Below are positions 1-6,005 of a stretch of 8,990 nt of DNA, piece by piece. The notes under the pieces were generated by a model. The model saw only the letters and a list, made by a program, of their open reading frames with translations. It was not told the DNA's origin and did not search any database. Position 1 is the first letter of the stretch. Each line of letters begins with the position of its first letter. The stretch covers positions 1 through 8,990 of the forward strand of contig JACMIS010000229.1 of NCBI GenBank assembly GCA_014381035.1. Reading direction: 5' to 3'. Source of the stretch: Armatimonadota bacterium (GTDB taxonomy: Bacteria; Armatimonadota; Armatimonadia; Armatimonadales; Armatimonadaceae). Position numbers and translations under genes: made by a program.

Positions 1-1002
1 ACGGGGTTGGCAAGTGACGCCGCTCTCGCCGTATCGCCGAACCAACCGCTCGCCTATCTCAAGCACGCATTGGTTAAGGGGGAGAATGGGCTACCGGATA
101 CACCGCCGTCGCTGCAGGTGTATACGACGCAAGGACTGGGGCGCGTTATTCGCCTCGACGCGGGAACCGGACCGCTACGCTGGGCACCGGACGGAAAATC
201 CGTGTTTGCGACGAAGTTTTTCGAGCGGACTCCGGAAGGCAAGCGAACCAGTCGCGACTCCCTGACTCTGGTCAATCTGGAAACAGGCATCGTATCCCAT
301 CCCGAGAGGTTGCCCACGGTTGCGGACGATAAACCGGCACCGTCGCCCTACGCGGAATGGGGAGTCGCCCCGATGATAACCAATGTAACCGTGCAGACAC
401 CATCCGGGCAGGCGCAGGACACCACCGCTCTCTGGCTACGGGCAACCGGCGGCACTTCTGTCGCCGGTAAGGAGGCAACCGGGACCGTTCCCACGATCCC
501 GGATTCCATCAGCAAGGCTTTTTTAGCAGACGCATTGTTGGTGGCAACCAATGCGCGGCTACAGGGTTACCTTGTCAATCGAAACACGGCGGCGGTCCTT
601 TTTACCCGCGACGGCTCGCTCTGCGCCGCACCGGTCTTCCGTCTTTCCCGGACGGCTTTCGAGCAGGGTATCCGCGGTGTACAACGGCAAGTGACGATGA
701 GCAACGCCAAACAGGTCGGGCTGGCAATCCTGATATATTCGCAGGATTATGACGAGAATTACCCCCAACCGGGAAAGGGCGTCGCGAAAGCGGTGCGACC
801 GTACATCAAGAGTGAAGCGGTGTTCAAAAATCCTGCGACGGGGGAACCCGGATTCGTCTACACCCACAGTGGTTCTACGGCACTGGCGGAAATGGCGGAA
901 CCCGCTAACACGCAACTCGGCTATATATCGGGACCCGGCGGACGGGCGATCATCTGGGCGGACGGGCATGTGACGTGGCTGGACGATTCGACCACTCCTT
1001 GA
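1..1002 (+). CDS. Partial protein: beta-propeller-like blades with a C-terminal pseudopilin-type tail
   Basis: The frame is open from the left edge, so the start lies outside the window; the TTG at 7 is not convincing as a start because nothing upstream of it resembles a ribosome binding site. Residue numbers here count from codon 7. Residues about 8-20 (SPNQPLAYL) and 56-95 (LRWAPDGKSVFAT, then a strand-rich stretch ending in LVNLETG) resemble PD40/TolB-type propeller blades. Residues 231-253 (MSNAKQVGLAILIYSQDYDE and following) and 314-325 (IIWADGHVTWL) match the body and the closing DG motif of the DUF1559/H-X9-DG pseudopilin-like proteins. The usual N-terminal pilin helix is absent, and the His expected ten residues before the DG is Gly309. 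The domain assignment is a pattern match by eye. A surface or periplasmic location is inferred, as the N-terminus cannot be seen. The function is unknown. Confidence 0.7.
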   Translation, partial: TGLASDAALAVSPNQPLAYLKHALVKGENGLPDTPPSLQVYTTQGLGRVIRLDAGTGPLRWAPDGKSVFATKFFERTPEGKRTSRDSLTLVNLETGIVSHPERLPTVADDKPAPSPYAEWGVAPMITNVTVQTPSGQAQDTTALWLRATGGTSVAGKEATGTVPTIPDSISKAFLADALLVATNARLQGYLVNRNTAAVLFTRDGSLCAAPVFRLSRTAFEQGIRGVQRQVTMSNAKQVGLAILIYSQDYDENYPQPGKGVAKAVRPYIKSEAVFKNPATGEPGFVYTHSGSTALAEMAEPANTQLGYISGPGGRAIIWADGHVTWLDDSTTP

Positions 1003-1327
1003 TATTTGTATCGCGGAGCTCGTGGACGATGGCGGGTTGGAGAGGTTGGGCGTGCCGTCCGAGTGCCATCCGAGCCGTTGCGCCCGTGCGGTGCGCGTGC
1101 GGAGATGTACATGGGCATGGTTTTCGCGGGTCGCAGATCGAGTAGCGTAGATATACCTTGCCGCTATGCACCAGCACGACGGGATTTTCACGCACCTCTG
1201 AGCAATCGAAGCCGTCTGCTTCCAGACAAACTCTCGAACCGCGTGTCGTCCACGGGTTTTCCGTATTCCAATCCGGTTCGTTTGACACCGACAGCAACGG
1301 GTATACCTTCCAGGAGGAGATTCAATT
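1003..1327. other. 325-base spacer without a supported gene
   Basis: This stretch lies between the hybrid propeller gene and the ankyrin gene. Open frames cross it on both strands (for example 1006-1527 on + and 559-1356 on -), but their translations are rich in Arg, Cys and Pro, resemble no family and overlap the neighbouring genes. I see no clear terminator hairpin with a T-run after the first gene. A TTGACA at 1282-1287 and a TATACC at 1302-1307 are separated by only 14 bases, which is too short for a normal sigma-70 promoter. The only solid signal is the ribosome binding site at its right end. Confidence 0.6.
1312..1317 (+). promoter_or_regulatory. Ribosome binding site of the ankyrin gene
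   Basis: AGGAGG lies 10 bases before the ATG at 1328. This strong Shine-Dalgarno match fixes the start of the ankyrin protein and rules out the other frames that cross this region. Confidence 0.85.
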
Positions 1328-2113
1328 ATGTCACACAAGATGTTTTGGGCGGGCAATGCCCCGTACTGGTGCCGTGCTACGGTTTATGCGGCGGCGATTG
1401 CCGTGCTCGCGGTGCCTACGCAGTTCGCACAAGCACAAACGGATGCTACCGGCGGGAATACGCGGCTACCTGTCTTTACCCCGGCGACCAGCGTGTCGAG
1501 CACCCCCCCCGGTCCCATTGTGCGTAACCCGGCATCCGACGCGAACCTGCTGTACTACGCCGCGCAGGGCGATGTCGCTAAGTTCCAGGCGTTCCTGCAA
1601 CGCGGCGGCAGCGTACAGGAAGCGCGACGTAAGGATGGCAAAACGGTTCTGATATTGGCGGCAAATCGGGGGAGTCTGCCCATCGTCGAAATCGCTCTCA
1701 AGGAGAACGCCGACGTAAACGCGGCAGATACCATCGGGATGAACGCCCTGATGCTGGCGAGCCGTGCCGGTTCCGTCGAGATTGTCAGCCGTTTGATCGA
1801 GTCCGGGGCATCCGTCGAGAACCGGAATGTGAACGGCATGACGGCGTTGATGCTCGCGATCCAGGCACAGAAACCCGACGTGGTGAACATTTTGCTGGAG
1901 AAATCGGCAAACCCGAACACGAAGGATAACTGGGGCAACACGCCGCTGATGCTGGCGGCAGGTGGCGAAGCCGGTATCGTCCAAAGCCTGCTAAAGGCAG
2001 GGGCGGATGTAAATACCCGCAATAGCATCGGTAAAACCGCCCTCGGTTTATCCGTCGCGAAGAAGAACGAGGCGGTAGCCGCACAGTTGCGAACGGCGGG
2101 TGGCTTCGAGTAG
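1328..2113 (+). CDS. Exported ankyrin-repeat protein
   Basis: The product has 261 residues. The ATG is preceded by AGGAGG. Residues 1-36 form a signal peptide: a basic/polar start, a hydrophobic stretch (about 18-30, VYAAAIAVLAVP) and an AQA cleavage site before Gln37. Residues 38-70 are a low-complexity Thr/Pro/Ser linker. Residues 71-258 contain about six ankyrin repeats, at roughly 71-101, 103-134, 136-167, 169-200, 202-233 and 235-258. They show the familiar G-x-T-ALMLA and ADVN signatures, for example GMTALMLA and GADVNTRN. Ankyrin repeats bind other proteins and carry no catalytic site. With the signal peptide, this one should act in the periplasm or at the cell surface; its partner is unknown. 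Some bacterial periplasmic ankyrins (AnkB type) work with catalase, but no catalase is visible here. A run of eight C at 1503-1510 lies in the linker codons. Confidence 0.92.
   Translation: MSHKMFWAGNAPYWCRATVYAAAIAVLAVPTQFAQAQTDATGGNTRLPVFTPATSVSSTPPGPIVRNPASDANLLYYAAQGDVAKFQAFLQRGGSVQEARRKDGKTVLILAANRGSLPIVEIALKENADVNAADTIGMNALMLASRAGSVEIVSRLIESGASVENRNVNGMTALMLAIQAQKPDVVNILLEKSANPNTKDNWGNTPLMLAAGGEAGIVQSLLKAGADVNTRNSIGKTALGLSVAKKNEAVAAQLRTAGGFE
1503..1510 (+). repeat. Eight-C homopolymer inside the ankyrin gene
   Basis: Eight consecutive C residues span codons 59-61 (Thr-Pro-Pro), just after the signal peptide and before the first repeat. A gain or loss of one C would leave the signal peptide but abolish the whole repeat domain. 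Slippage is a known behaviour of such tracts; whether it happens here is not shown by the sequence. Confidence 0.7.
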
Positions 2114-2139
2114 TTCAGAGCGACACTGAGTGTTAAGAC

Positions 2140-2187
2140 GTTCCGGATTCCGGGAGGATTTCGTGGCATTCTCCCGGAATCCGGAAC
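2140..2187. terminator. Perfect 17-bp inverted repeat, possible terminator or mRNA-end hairpin
   Basis: The arms are GTTCCGGATTCCGGGAG (2140-2156) and CTCCCGGAATCCGGAAC (2171-2187), perfectly complementary around a 14-base loop. The element begins 27 bases after the ankyrin stop codon and ends 40 bases before the TPR lipoprotein start. The position suits a terminator or attenuator, but no T-run follows the stem on either strand. It may therefore be Rho-assisted, an RNA-stabilising hairpin, or a copy of a dispersed repeat. The hairpin is seen directly; its role is inferred. Confidence 0.6.
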
Positions 2188-2227
2188 AAAAGGAATATCG
2201 GAGCGTTCAGCGGAACCATACTACCGT

Positions 2228-3103
2228 ATGTTTACCCTCGAAAGATCACGGCTCATACGACGTTGGCGCGTCGGTCGAGTGGCTTGCCTCGTTGTAACCG
2301 CCGCCATAGCCACTTCTTGCTCGAACGAGGGGGCGTCTCCGACATCTGGTACCGGGAAGGCACGAAAGGAAACGCGTTTGATCTACCGCGATGGGAACGG
2401 GCGCGAACTCACCGAGGCGGACCTCGCTAACGCCACCGGGACCGTGAACTGGAGTATCGCCGGGAAAGACGATGTGCCGCAAAAGGCACAGGTGCTTCAC
2501 CAACAGGCACGGGTCGCGGGCGGGGCGGGCGACTACAAAATGGCACTGAATCTTTTGTCGCAGGCGAACAAAGAAGCCCCTGACTGGCCCTATCCCCTGT
2601 ATGACGCGGGATTTACGTTTCTTCTAACAGGCGAAACAAATAAGGCACTCGAAAACTATGCGGCTGCCTTGCGTCTGGCACCGCGCGGCTTTTTCACCGC
2701 GATAACTGCGGTGGACACTTTGAAACGGGAGAAGCAGGGCGACTTGCCACCGGGCACGTACAAGCAATTTGTCCAATGGGAGTGGATGGAGAATCCTGTC
2801 GAAAAGAAGCGTGCCGTAGAGAGCATGATACGGCAAACGCCGAACTTCGCCCCTGCCTACAAAGAGTTGGCTTCCCTGCTTGATGACGATGTCGCCAGCC
2901 TCCAAGCAATCGAAAAGGGGTTGACACACAAACCCGACGCGGAAACCCGTGGCTTTCTCCTGGTAAACAAATCGTTGATCCTGAGTCGGCAAGACAAGAA
3001 GGAACAAGCGGTGCAAATTCTCGGCGACTTGATCCTGAACCCGGCAACCCCGACAGACATCGAACAAATCGCCCGATCTACTCTCGCGGATATTAGCCGA
3101 TAA
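2228..3103 (+). CDS. TPR-repeat lipoprotein
   Basis: The product has 291 residues. The N-terminus is basic (RSRLIRRWRVGR) and is followed by a hydrophobic stretch and a lipobox-like IATSC, putting the lipidated Cys at residue 31. A Ser/Thr/Gly linker follows. Residues about 85-119 and 121-154 are two clear tetratricopeptide repeats (GDYKMALNLLSQANKEAPDW and the GETNKALENYAAALRLAP segment). Residues 195-291 look like further degenerate helical pairs (AYKELASLL, then EQAVQILGDLIL). TPRs bind peptides and assemble complexes. With the lipobox, this protein should be anchored to a membrane outside the cytoplasm. The ribosome binding site is weak (CGGA about 13 bases upstream), and the start codon sits in a small CATAC/GTATG hairpin (2217-2230). 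The gene follows the ankyrin gene in the same direction, but an inverted repeat lies between them, so co-transcription is uncertain. The specific role is unknown. Confidence 0.85.
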   Translation: MFTLERSRLIRRWRVGRVACLVVTAAIATSCSNEGASPTSGTGKARKETRLIYRDGNGRELTEADLANATGTVNWSIAGKDDVPQKAQVLHQQARVAGGAGDYKMALNLLSQANKEAPDWPYPLYDAGFTFLLTGETNKALENYAAALRLAPRGFFTAITAVDTLKREKQGDLPPGTYKQFVQWEWMENPVEKKRAVESMIRQTPNFAPAYKELASLLDDDVASLQAIEKGLTHKPDAETRGFLLVNKSLILSRQDKKEQAVQILGDLILNPATPTDIEQIARSTLADISR

Positions 3104-3193
3104 CGTCGCCTGCCATCGTTGAATCCCAATAACGAGCTGCCTGCAAACGATAGGTAGGTTGACTCTCGGGCGGATTCGCTCCCCGATTCGGTG

Positions 3194-3199
3194 TATAAT
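3194..3199 (+). promoter_or_regulatory. Candidate -10 box for cfa
   Basis: A perfect TATAAT, preceded directly by TG, lies in the spacer between the TPR gene and cfa. A TTGACT at 3159-3164 is 29 bases upstream, too far to be its -35 box; at the usual spacing only the poor CGGATT (3171-3176) is present. A transcript starting about 7 bases downstream would include the GGAG and CTG start of cfa, but not the TTG at 3159. The box is seen directly; its promoter function is inferred. Confidence 0.5.
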
Positions 3200-3246
3200 A
3201 CGCGCAACGCCACACCTCTTGCCCCACGGAAGCGGGCATAGTTTTC

Positions 3247-3250
3247 GGAG
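3247..3250 (+). promoter_or_regulatory. Ribosome binding site pointing to a CTG start for cfa
   Basis: GGAG lies 7 bases before an in-frame CTG at 3258-3260, an ideal spacing. The other in-frame start candidates near the conserved region, TTG at 3159 and TTG at 3219, have no Shine-Dalgarno match at a proper distance. Confidence 0.5.
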
Positions 3251-3257
3251 TATTCCC

Positions 3258-4580
3258 CTGTCTGACGAGAAACAATTATCTGCCGCCCGTCGCATTCTGG
3301 AACACATCGCGCAGAAGCTTAACGCCCAGTTTTCCGTGCGCCTGTGGGACGATTCCATGGTGCCGATGGGACCCGACGTAGACCCGCGCTTCTTTATTTC
3401 CCTGCGCGGACCCGGCGTGCTGGGGACATTGCTCCGGAATCCCTCGCTCGAAACCCTGCTGACCCATTACGCGTCCGGCGATATTGACTTTCACGGCGGG
3501 GATTTAATGGCGTTCGGCGAGGTCGCTCGCAAGAGTGGACGACTGCGCACCCGCGAGTTAGACAAGGGTTTATTACTCCGCGAAGCGGCAGTGTTGTTTT
3601 TCGCGCCGAAGGACAAAGCAGACCTCCAGCACGGCTTCAAGAATGATGAAACGGGTCTGGACAACTCGCGCCGGGACAATAAATCGTTTATACAGTTTCA
3701 CTACGATGTGAGTAACGAGTTTTACCAGTTGTTTCTGGACCCAGAGATGCAGTACTCGTGCGCGTATTTCACCGACTGGGAGAACACGCTGGAGCAGGCG
3801 CAACAAAACAAACTGGAAATGATCTGCCGCAAACTGCGTTTAGAGCCGGGCGAAAAGATGCTCGACATCGGGTGTGGCTGGGGCGGGCTGATCTGCTACG
3901 CGGCGAAGAACTTCGGCGTTCACGCACACGGCGTCACGCTCTCGCAGACACAGCACGACTTCGCGCAGGAAAAGATCAAACGCCTCGGCTTAGAGGACCG
4001 CGTGACCGTGGAGTTAAAGGACTATACGCTGGTCGAAGGAACCTATGACAAGATCTCCAGCATCGGCATGTTCGAGCATGTCGGCATCGCCAACCTGCCG
4101 ACGTACTCGCGCAAAGTGTTCGATCTGCTCCGTGACCGCGGAATTTTCCTCAACCACGGCATCACGCGCAAGGCGAAATCCGACAAGCGCGACTTCAACA
4201 AGATCACGCCCGAAAAACGACTGATCCTCAAGTACATCTTCCCCGGCTCCGAACTCGACCACGTCGGGCATGTGCAGGAGTGCATGGAGGCGGGCGGCTT
4301 CGAGATCGCCGACGTAGAAGGGTGGCGTTGGCACTACGGTTTGACATCGCGCTACTGGTGCGAGCGGCTATCGGCGCGTCAGGACGAAGCCATCGCGCTG
4401 GTCGGGCGGGAGCGGTACCGGATGTGGGTCGCGTATCTCGCGGCGGTTTCGTTCAACTTCGCCGACGGACCGCTCCGGTTGTATCAGATCGTGGCGACGA
4501 AGCACGGCGCGAAGGGGTCATCCGGGATGCCCCCGACCCGACGCCATCTATACGATAAGCCGTTCCCCGCCGAGCAGTAA
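3258..4580 (+). CDS. cfa: Cyclopropane-fatty-acyl-phospholipid synthase family methyltransferase
   Basis: The enzyme would transfer a methylene group from S-adenosylmethionine to the double bond of an unsaturated phospholipid acyl chain at the membrane surface. From the CTG at 3258 it has 440 residues. Residues about 1-115 are the N-terminal helical, lipid-binding-like part (HYASGDIDFHGGDL). The motifs HYDVSNEFY, QYSCAYF (Cys168), LDIGCGWGG (SAM loop, about 202-210), GMFEHVG (Glu273), LNHGIT (His300, Ile302) and WHYGLTSRYW (Tyr360) correspond to the SAM site and to the bicarbonate-binding/catalytic residues known from E. coli Cfa (Cys139, Glu239, His266, Ile268, Tyr317). The active site appears complete. 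The open frame extends up to a TTG at 3159, but that would place the start upstream of the TATAAT box. The gene seems to be transcribed alone. Other members of the family make branched or hydroxylated mycolic-type lipids, so the exact product is less certain than the family. Confidence 0.92.
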   Translation: MSDEKQLSAARRILEHIAQKLNAQFSVRLWDDSMVPMGPDVDPRFFISLRGPGVLGTLLRNPSLETLLTHYASGDIDFHGGDLMAFGEVARKSGRLRTRELDKGLLLREAAVLFFAPKDKADLQHGFKNDETGLDNSRRDNKSFIQFHYDVSNEFYQLFLDPEMQYSCAYFTDWENTLEQAQQNKLEMICRKLRLEPGEKMLDIGCGWGGLICYAAKNFGVHAHGVTLSQTQHDFAQEKIKRLGLEDRVTVELKDYTLVEGTYDKISSIGMFEHVGIANLPTYSRKVFDLLRDRGIFLNHGITRKAKSDKRDFNKITPEKRLILKYIFPGSELDHVGHVQECMEAGGFEIADVEGWRWHYGLTSRYWCERLSARQDEAIALVGRERYRMWVAYLAAVSFNFADGPLRLYQIVATKHGAKGSSGMPPTRRHLYDKPFPAEQ

Positions 4581-4591
4581 CCGGGAAAGGA

Positions 4592-4608
4592 CTCCCTCCG
4601 TTCGGGAG
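4592..4608 (+). terminator. Weak hairpin after cfa
   Basis: CTCCC (4592-4596) and GGGAG (4604-4608) pair around a seven-base loop 12 bases after the cfa stop codon. No T-run follows, so it is at most a weak terminator. The rest of the 264-base spacer up to 4844 is somewhat AT-richer around 4610-4720 and has a short GACGCG/CGCGTC hairpin at 4732-4746. A promoter for the downstream operon is expected here, but I could not find a convincing -35/-10 pair. Confidence 0.3.
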
Positions 4609-4832
4609 CACAATACTTTACTGAAAAAGAAAGATGGTGTATGTGTTCGCGGAGATTATTGCATCCTATAGGTTGCGCATTTTTCCAGGCACAAACATTC
4701 CCAAAACAATGACTTGTCGCATCCTACTGCCGACGCGCTCCGCGTCCCTTACCAAAGAAATCAAGCCCTGCCCGCACAACAGAGGACTTCCCCGCCGACT
4801 TAACGGGTGCGTGTCGCTGGCTCGACTGTTCC

Positions 4833-4837
4833 GGAGA
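4833..4837 (+). promoter_or_regulatory. Ribosome binding site of the SGNH esterase gene
   Basis: GGAGA lies 7 bases before the ATG at 4845. It fixes the start and shows that the protein begins directly with MPNNWVGTW, without a signal peptide in front. Confidence 0.75.
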
Positions 4838-4844
4838 ATAGCGC

Positions 4845-5969
4845 ATGCCGAATAACTGGGTCGGAACATGGATGGCGGCGCAGCAACTTACGGAACCGGG
4901 AAACATGCCGCCACCGCCGGGATTTGTGGACGCCACACTGCGACAGGTTATCCGCGTGTCTTTAGGTGGCAAGCTGATCCGGCTTCGCTTCTCGAACGAG
5001 TTCGGGACGACGACGCTTACCCTGTCCGCCGTCCGTGTTGCGCGAGCGGGAAAGGAGGGGGCGATACAGTCGGGGACCGAAAAAGCCGTGACATTCGGGG
5101 GAAACGATCCGGTCGAGATTGCTCCGGGGGCGCACATCGCGTCGGACCCGCTGGCGTTCGATCTGCCCCCGCTCTCCGACCTCGCGGTGACGATTCATAC
5201 CCGGATAGTAACCAGTCAGATCACGGGGCATCCCGGTTCGCGGTGTACCTCTTACCTGTGGGAAGGCAACGACGTTGCGACGCCGGATTTTAAGGACGCC
5301 ATCAGAGTCGATCACTGGTACTTCCTGAGCGGGCTGGAAGTGATGGCGACGCCGGGAACCGGAGCCGTCGTGACTTTGGGGGATTCCATTACGGACGGGA
5401 GGGGCTCACCGACCAATGGCAACGGTCGCTGGACGGACTTTTTGGCACGCCGCCTACAAACGGAAACGACCACATCCGGTCGGGTGGCAGTGCTAAACGC
5501 GGGAATCGGCGGGAACTGTGTGGTGCGGGGCGGGCTGGGTCCCCCCGCGCTGAAGCGCATTGATCGGGACGTTTTAGCACAACCGGGAGCACGCTGGCTC
5601 ATTCTATTCGAGGGCATCAACGACCTCGGGACCCGCTCGGCGTCCGACGCGGAACTGATCGCGGCTTATAAGCACATTATTACGCGGGCGAAAGCGCGGG
5701 GGCTACGTGTCTATGGGGCGACTATCCTTCCGTGTGGTCAGTCGTTCTACTTCACCCCGGAACTCGAAGCCGACCGCCAGACGATCAACGCGTGGGTTCG
5801 TACCAGCGGGGATTTCGATGCCGTAATCGATTTCGACGCCGCGTTACGGGATGCGAAAGACCCTTCCCGCCTATCTGCCAGAGCGGAGAGTCCCGATCAC
5901 CTGCATCCGGCGAATGGGGGATACAAAGTATTGGCGGAAGCCATCGCCCTGCAACTATTTGTCCCCTAA
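4845..5969 (+). CDS. SGNH/GDSL-family hydrolase, probable carbohydrate esterase
   Basis: The product has 374 residues in two parts. Residues 1-165 form a beta-rich N-terminal domain that begins WVGTWMAAQQ, typical of the XynE-like SGNH branch. Residues 172-374 are the SGNH fold: block I is VTLGDSITDG with nucleophile Ser181, block II is NAGIGGN (about 218-224), block III is EGIND with Asn259, and block V is DHLHP with Asp351 and His354. All catalytic residues are present. Family members remove acetyl or other acyl groups from sugars or polysaccharides. The exact substrate cannot be read from sequence. Most relatives with this N-terminus are secreted, but no signal peptide is visible here. The stop codon is 36 bases before the GH35 start, so the two genes very likely share a transcript. 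That context favours an esterase that removes acetyl groups from galactose-containing glycans; this last point is inference. Confidence 0.9.
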   Translation: MPNNWVGTWMAAQQLTEPGNMPPPPGFVDATLRQVIRVSLGGKLIRLRFSNEFGTTTLTLSAVRVARAGKEGAIQSGTEKAVTFGGNDPVEIAPGAHIASDPLAFDLPPLSDLAVTIHTRIVTSQITGHPGSRCTSYLWEGNDVATPDFKDAIRVDHWYFLSGLEVMATPGTGAVVTLGDSITDGRGSPTNGNGRWTDFLARRLQTETTTSGRVAVLNAGIGGNCVVRGGLGPPALKRIDRDVLAQPGARWLILFEGINDLGTRSASDAELIAAYKHIITRAKARGLRVYGATILPCGQSFYFTPELEADRQTINAWVRTSGDFDAVIDFDAALRDAKDPSRLSARAESPDHLHPANGGYKVLAEAIALQLFVP

Positions 5970-5991
5970 CGAAACGACGCCGTGGCGCGTC

Positions 5992-5998
5992 AGGAGGA
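5992..5998 (+). promoter_or_regulatory. Ribosome binding site that decides the GH35 start
   Basis: AGGAGGA lies 7 bases before the ATG at 6006. The longer in-frame option, GTG at 5982, has no such site in front of it and would bury this one inside the coding sequence. The ATG is therefore preferred. Confidence 0.85.
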
Positions 5999-6005
5999 TG
6001 GTTCT

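Noticed and set aside
937..967. Direct repeat GGCGGACGGGC (937-947 and 957-967)
   Set aside because: The two copies are read in different frames within coding sequence and are short and GC-rich, so chance is the simpler explanation.
1282..1307. TTGACA and TATACC as a promoter for the ankyrin gene
   Set aside because: The spacing is only 14 bases and the downstream box is poor, so a sigma-70 promoter is not supported.
559..1356. Long - strand open frame of 265 codons covering the end of the first gene and the spacer
   Set aside because: It lies opposite clear coding sequence, its product is Arg/Cys/Pro-rich and matches no family, and it runs into the ankyrin gene start.
1006..1527. + strand open frame of 173 codons beginning after the first gene
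   Set aside because: It overlaps the ankyrin gene in another frame, has no ribosome binding site and no recognisable domain.
3159..3257. Extension of cfa to the TTG at 3159
   Set aside because: The codons span the TATAAT box and translate into a sequence without family character; no ribosome binding site precedes the TTG.
4634..4855. Small + strand open frame of 73 codons in the spacer before the esterase gene
   Set aside because: It has no clear ribosome binding site, no recognisable domain, and overlaps the well-supported esterase start.
5982..6005. GTG at 5982 as the GH35 start
   Set aside because: The strong AGGAGGA at 5992-5998 would lie inside the gene; it points to the ATG at 6006.
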